Origin: Candidatus Bathyarchaeota archaeon
GTDB taxonomy: Archaea > Thermoproteota > Bathyarchaeia > TCS64
Assembly (NCBI GenBank): GCA_014729945.1
Contig: WJJC01000106.1
Location: 1-16,599 of the forward strand
Direction: 5' to 3'
Length of the DNA stretch: 16,599 nucleotides
Positions 13,367 to 16,599 of the stretch are shown in pieces. A program made the position numbers and the translations under genes. The first letter of the stretch is position 1, and every line of letters begins with the position of its first letter. Under the pieces are notes generated by a model. That model saw nothing but the letters and a program-made list of their open reading frames with translations. It ran no database searches and was not told the DNA's origin.

Positions 13367-14521
13367 CTATTCCACGAATGGCTTATCGTGGCGCAGTATA
13401 GCCTCAGTAACCTCTGGGCGCATCTGCGTATGATTTGGGTGTTTTCCCTCGGCTAAAAGCTTGCGCATAACCCTTCCCTTGTAGTTGACTCTGTCTTCTT
13501 CTCCGTGCGGACAGATCTTGTCATTCTGTGGCCCACCACATTTGTTACAGTGGAAAAAGTTTCTGAAAAAGATGGGTGTAATGCCAAGGTCTGGGTAATC
13601 TTCGAAGATTTCTTGGGCTTCAAATGGTCCATAGTAGCTCCCAACGCCCGCGTGGTCTCTGCCAACTATGAAGTGGCTGCATCCATAGTTCTTTCTTATG
13701 ATGGCGTGGTGTATGGCTTCCTTGGGTCCAGCGTACCTCATCTCCATTTCAAGAGTAACTAGTACAGCCGAGTTTTTTAGGAAGTAGTTATCAATTAAAG
13801 CTTCATAGCTCTCAAGTATCACGATGTCTGTAAAGTCGCCTTTCTTCTTTTTACCTATTAATGGGTTGATGAATAAACCGTCAACAAAGCTGAGGGCTGT
13901 CTTTTGAACGTATTCGTGCCCAATATGGGGGGCGTTTCGTGTCTGGAAGCCAGCCACTGTTCTCCACCCCTTCTCTTTGAATAAGAACCGGGATTCCTCT
14001 GGTTTGAGTCTATACTGAGGGAAGATTCCATCTGTCTCTTTGAAGACCTCTATCTCTCCTCCAACGAGTATGGAGTTCATACCTCTTATTTTTTTAACAC
14101 CCGGATGCTGCACATCATTGGTTTTGTATACTTTTTTACAGTAATTCTTTTTTTCGCAAACATATTTGTCCTCTACTTCTAGGAGAGCAAAATCCTCTCC
14201 GCCACTGGAGAGAGCAATGGTGTCCCCTTCTTTGAATCTCGCTGCATCCTCCTCTGATACATCAAGAAGAATAGGGATCGTCCAGGGGGTATCATCCGAT
14301 AATCTCCCGTTTGAGGCTACTGAGTTTGTCTCATTTTCGGTTAATGGTCCCTTTAGTGGACTGTAGAGGCCAATAGCTATGTTCTCTAGGTCGATTCTTA
14401 GCTCTTTACTCACAGAGACATTGGATAGTTCTGCTGCCTCTTCCATTCTATTATCTATGAGTGCTGCTCTCGTGAGTTGATTAACTAGCCTTCCACCGTG
14501 TGGTCTTGGCATTGGTGTCAC
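13367..14521 (-). CDS. sat: ATP sulfurylase (sulfate adenylyltransferase)
   Basis: This 384-residue enzyme interconverts sulfate plus ATP and adenylylsulfate plus pyrophosphate. Signature segments are PHGGRLV near the N-terminus (7-13), the nucleotide-binding QTRNAPHIGHE (193-203), MRYAGPKEAIHHA (261-273) and GRDHAGVGSYYG (287-298). A zinc site FHCNKCGGPQNDKICPH (Cys325, Cys328, Cys337, His339) is characteristic of the archaeal and thermophile-type homologues. The closing MRPEVTEAIL (367-376) is also typical. The ATG overlaps the stop of the preceding small RHH gene (ATGA), implying translational coupling. No APS kinase or APS reductase gene is visible, so assimilatory and dissimilatory roles cannot be told apart. 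Confidence 0.96.
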   Translation of the reverse strand: MTPMPRPHGGRLVNQLTRAALIDNRMEEAAELSNVSVSKELRIDLENIAIGLYSPLKGPLTENETNSVASNGRLSDDTPWTIPILLDVSEEDAARFKEGDTIALSSGGEDFALLEVEDKYVCEKKNYCKKVYKTNDVQHPGVKKIRGMNSILVGGEIEVFKETDGIFPQYRLKPEESRFLFKEKGWRTVAGFQTRNAPHIGHEYVQKTALSFVDGLFINPLIGKKKKGDFTDIVILESYEALIDNYFLKNSAVLVTLEMEMRYAGPKEAIHHAIIRKNYGCSHFIVGRDHAGVGSYYGPFEAQEIFEDYPDLGITPIFFRNFFHCNKCGGPQNDKICPHGEEDRVNYKGRVMRKLLAEGKHPNHTQMRPEVTEAILRHDKPFVE

Positions 14522-14721
14522 TCAATGTATCCTAGTCGTCTGAGTCGCTCTCGTATTAGCTCCTCTTCTTCCTCTGTGTATTCTGTTTCTTCGGGGAACT
14601 CGTTCTCAAGAAGCAGCTCGATGTATTCCTCGACGCTGGTTATGCTGGTTCCCTCTATTTTCTCTTGAATTTTATCATAGAGTTCTTTGTTTATTTTCAC
14701 GGCAACTTTTTCGTCGCTCAT
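14518..14721 (-). CDS. Small ribbon-helix-helix-like protein coupled to ATP sulfurylase
   Basis: This acidic protein of 67 residues has the layout strand-helix-helix: VAVKINKELYDKIQEKI, SVEEYIELLLE, then an acidic tail EEEEELIRERLRRLGYIE. The first part fits an RHH/CopG-like fold; the ending RERLRRLGY(I/L) is a motif I associate with small proteins encoded near sulfate-activation and sulfatase genes (recollection, not checked). The start is ATG 14721 behind AGGTG at seven bases; GTG 14730 is in frame but overlaps that site. A TATA element (TTATATCT, about 14757-14764) lies upstream. It may regulate the sat operon or be a partner of the enzyme. Confidence 0.7.
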   Translation of the reverse strand: MSDEKVAVKINKELYDKIQEKIEGTSITSVEEYIELLLENEFPEETEYTEEEEELIRERLRRLGYIE

Positions 14722-14820
14722 TATTTGCACCTGATTATCTTATCTCTACAAGGTTTTAGATATAACTCTTTACCAATCATACCAATATACTACCTATAGC
14801 AAATCTTAATCGGAGATATG

Positions 14821-14828
14821 TATTTAAG
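14821..14828 (+). promoter_or_regulatory. TATA box for the aIF2-gamma gene
   Basis: TATTTAAG predicts transcription from about 14851, giving a short leader that contains the strong ribosome-binding site. The 14722-14869 spacer is divergent, also holding the RHH-sat promoter, and shows nothing else recognisable. Confidence 0.5.
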
Positions 14829-14856
14829 GAAAGATTCAGCTTCATAAACACTAGCA

Positions 14857-14862
14857 GGGGAG
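14857..14862 (+). promoter_or_regulatory. Shine-Dalgarno GGGGAG that decides the aIF2-gamma start at ATC 14870
   Basis: GGGGAG ends seven bases before ATC 14870. An in-frame TAG at 14852-14854 closes the frame upstream, and the next ATG is codon 99, so initiation must occur in this short interval, which holds no ATG, GTG or TTG in frame. Confidence 0.7.
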
Positions 14863-14869
14863 ATCAACC

Positions 14870-16108
14870 ATCGCAAAACTACCTAAACCACCAGAAGTAA
14901 ACATAGGCACTATCGGACACGTAGACCACGGAAAAACAACCCTAGTTCAGGCTATAACTGGAGAATGGGCCAGCCGACACAGCGAGGAGTTAAAACGAGG
15001 AATCACCATCAAACTAGGATACGCTGATGCGGCTATCTACAAGTGCCCTGACTGTGATGAGCCTGATTGTTACTGCTCATCAGAGATCTGTCCAAGCTGC
15101 GGTGGAAAAGCAGAACTCCAGAGAACCCTGAGCTTTGTTGATGCTCCAGGACACGAGATATTAATGGCAACGATGCTAAGTGGGGCAGCCGTTATGGATG
15201 GAGCCATACTGGTAATAGCTGCTAACGAGACATGTCCGCAGCCCCAGACACGGGAGCACCTAGCTGCTATTGACGCAGTTGGTTTAAGAGATTTGATCGT
15301 GGTTCAAAATAAAATTGACCTCGTGTCAAGGGAGAGGGCTGAGGAGAGTTATAATGAGATAAAGGATTTCCTCAAGGGGAGCATCGCAGAGGATGCACCT
15401 ATTATACCTGTATCCGCCCAACAAGTGGTAAACATTGATTTGCTTATTCAAGCTATGCAGGAATATCTTCCAACCCCTGAAAGAGACGCTGCTCTTCCTC
15501 CAAGAATGTATATCGTTAGAAGCTTTGACGTAAACACACCGGGTACGCCTGTTGAGGATATGATCGGTGGAGTAGTAGGTGGAAGCATAACACAAGGAAG
15601 CTTCATAGTAGGAGACGAGATAGAGATCAGACCTGGCTTACCTCAAAGACAGAAAAATAGGGTGAAGATGAGGGAATTGTACACTACAATCACCAGTCTT
15701 CACGTCGGTAATACAGCTGTAGAGGAAGCCATGCCAGGAGGTTTAGCGGGAATAGGAACAATGCTGGATCCGAGCCTTACAAAGTCAGATGGATTAGTTG
15801 GTAGCTTGGCGGGTAAACCCGGTACCTTACCGGATGTGGTTGACACTATGGCGTTATCTTACAGATTATTCGATACCGTAGTAGGTACAACTACAGAGGA
15901 AAAAGTAGCCATGATAGCCAGAGGCGAGACGCTGTTGTTAAACGTGGGCACCGCTAAGACTACTGGTGAGGTAACCGAAGTTAGCAAAGAGGAGATGGTG
16001 ATGGATCTCTCAATACCTGTATGTGCTCTACATGGAGATAGAGTGGCCATCAGCCGTAGAGTTGGTGGAAGATGGCGTCTAATCGGCGTGGGAACCGTAA
16101 GTGGCTAA
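14870..16108 (+). CDS. eif2g: Translation initiation factor aIF2 subunit gamma, apparently starting on ATC
   Basis: aIF2-gamma is the GTPase subunit that carries initiator Met-tRNA to the small ribosomal subunit. From ATC 14870 the product is 412 residues, the family norm, and begins M-A-K-L-P-K. Motifs: G1 GHVDHGKT (16-23), switch region RGITIKLGYAD (43-53), a zinc knuckle with Cys59, Cys62, Cys74, Cys77 plus an unusual extra Cys67-x-Cys69, G3 DAPGHE (91-96), G4 NKID (147-150), a G5-like VSAQ, and the C-terminal barrels ending RVGGRWRLIGVGTV. The first ATG in frame (15164) would remove the P-loop and yield a useless 314-residue fragment. ATCGCAAAA reads like ATGGCAAAA with the third base changed. 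The PIN-domain gene follows directly. Identity is near certain; the ATC start is a strong inference. Confidence 0.95.
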   Translation: MAKLPKPPEVNIGTIGHVDHGKTTLVQAITGEWASRHSEELKRGITIKLGYADAAIYKCPDCDEPDCYCSSEICPSCGGKAELQRTLSFVDAPGHEILMATMLSGAAVMDGAILVIAANETCPQPQTREHLAAIDAVGLRDLIVVQNKIDLVSRERAEESYNEIKDFLKGSIAEDAPIIPVSAQQVVNIDLLIQAMQEYLPTPERDAALPPRMYIVRSFDVNTPGTPVEDMIGGVVGGSITQGSFIVGDEIEIRPGLPQRQKNRVKMRELYTTITSLHVGNTAVEEAMPGGLAGIGTMLDPSLTKSDGLVGSLAGKPGTLPDVVDTMALSYRLFDTVVGTTTEEKVAMIARGETLLLNVGTAKTTGEVTEVSKEEMVMDLSIPVCALHGDRVAISRRVGGRWRLIGVGTVSG

Positions 16109-16110
16109 AG

Positions 16111-16503
16111 TTGCCTACAAAAATTCTATGTGACACTAATTTTTTACTTATACCTCTCCGCTACAAAGTTGATATTTTTAATGAAACAGATGATGCAGTT
16201 AATGATACCGCGAAATTCTATGTATCCACCCAAGTAATCGATGAGATAAAAATACTCAAAATGGGGGCTAAACCAGGCTTCGCAAGGGAGTTATCCTTCG
16301 CTCTGCAGATGGCTGAGAAATGCCATATTATCGAGGATGACTCCTCTCTACTTGTTGATGACTCTCTAATCAAGTTAGCGAAGAAACAGAATATGATTAT
16401 CGGGACTATTGATAAGGAATTGCGGAAAAAAGCGCGGAGCGAAGGCGTTCCAGTTGTTTATCTCAGACAGGGGCGTCGCTTACTCTTAGATGGTAAAGAT
16501 TAG
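16111..16503 (+). CDS. PIN-domain protein downstream of aIF2-gamma
   Basis: This PIN-fold protein, of the archaeal group related to eukaryotic rRNA-processing nucleases such as Fcf1, is probably an RNA nuclease or an inactive relative. Counted from TTG 16111 it has 130 residues. The acidic residues expected at the active site are present: Asp8 in CDTNFLLIP, Glu45 in VIDEI, Asp83/Asp84 in VDDSLI, and Asp101 in GTIDKEL. TTG 16111, two bases after the aIF2-gamma stop, gives a normal short N-terminus (MPTKILCDTN). ATG 16072 is also in frame but would overlap aIF2-gamma by 37 bases and add a basic non-PIN extension. The aIF2-gamma/PIN order recurs in archaeal genomes, linking it to ribosome biogenesis by context. 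Confidence 0.82.
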   Translation: MPTKILCDTNFLLIPLRYKVDIFNETDDAVNDTAKFYVSTQVIDEIKILKMGAKPGFARELSFALQMAEKCHIIEDDSSLLVDDSLIKLAKKQNMIIGTIDKELRKKARSEGVPVVYLRQGRRLLLDGKD

Positions 16504-16509
16504 CCCTCA

Positions 16510-16515
16510 TTTTTT
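16510..16515 (+). terminator. Oligo-T terminator after the PIN-domain gene
   Basis: Six Ts lie shortly after the TAG stop. The remaining bases to the window end hold no gene I can identify. Confidence 0.4.
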
Positions 16516-16599
16516 AGATTTACAGCGTAGAAGTTTTAAGTGATTATGCACTCCAATTCCAGAATAGAACCCCCCATTGGGAATAGACTGGTGTAGATC

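Noticed and set aside
16072..16110. ATG 16072 as start of the PIN-domain protein
   Set aside because: It would overlap aIF2-gamma by 37 bases and add a basic segment outside the fold; TTG 16111 fits the family length better.
1..16599. CRISPR arrays, insertion sequences, integrases, tRNA or rRNA genes
   Set aside because: No regularly spaced repeats, transposase motifs, cloverleaf-forming sequences or rRNA segments were recognised; almost all of the window is explained by the listed genes.

Overview
The window comes from an archaeon. It encodes a TFB transcription initiation factor, the gamma subunit of translation factor aIF2, and aIF5A next to deoxyhypusine synthase. Its genes are preceded by TATA-like boxes, end in oligo-T tracts, and are partly leaderless. 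Base composition is moderately AT-rich and coding density is very high: no gene-free stretch reaches 300 bases. I see no rRNA, tRNA, CRISPR array, insertion sequence or phage gene. The lineage cannot be fixed from the sequence alone; the aIF2-gamma/PIN pair is an arrangement I associate with euryarchaeal-type genomes.

Layout. 1-947: the end of one membrane-protein gene and a second, polytopic membrane protein of unknown function. 1009-2172: a secondary-metabolism-type amidohydrolase, convergent with a secreted or anchored cyclophilin (2181-2825). 2862-3422: an XRE-HTH/twin-CBS regulator, divergent from a tightly coupled four-gene methionine operon (about 3593-6943: cupin, MetF-like reductase, MetE-like protein with a degenerate zinc site, catalytic core MetE). 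6940-8284 (minus): deoxyhypusine synthase and its substrate aIF5A. 8370-8954 (minus): a ribbon-helix-helix (RHH) regulator divergent from TFB (9090-9983). 9963-10607 (minus): a MmcB-like PD-(D/E)XK nuclease. 10703-11965 (minus): an ArsR/GyrI-like sensor-regulator and a VOC-fold protein. 12035-13057: an orphan radical SAM enzyme, overlapping convergently with a parvulin (13041-13319). 13367-14721 (minus): a small RHH protein coupled to ATP sulfurylase. 14870-16503: aIF2-gamma followed by a PIN-domain protein.

The most interesting signal concerns translation starts. Two indispensable genes have no ATG, GTG or TTG that could produce the full protein. aIF2-gamma must start at ATC 14870 and TFB at ATA 9090. 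Each near-cognate codon lies 7-9 bases after a strong Shine-Dalgarno sequence, just downstream of an in-frame stop, and restores exactly the conserved N-terminus (M-A-K before the GTPase domain; M-K-C of the zinc ribbon). By contrast, many genes with ordinary start codons look leaderless, with a TATA box centred about 26 bases upstream of the start codon. A general initiation factor starting on a near-cognate codon recalls bacterial infC (IF3), which starts at AUU and is autoregulated through it. The cupin gene also lacks a start in its own frame, but that looks like a one-base frameshift.

Secondary observations are a 10-bp-periodic direct repeat between the TATA box and start codon of the RHH regulator, palindromes at the ArsR/GyrI and methionine-operon promoters, and a CBS regulator placed to be a methionine or AdoMet sensor.
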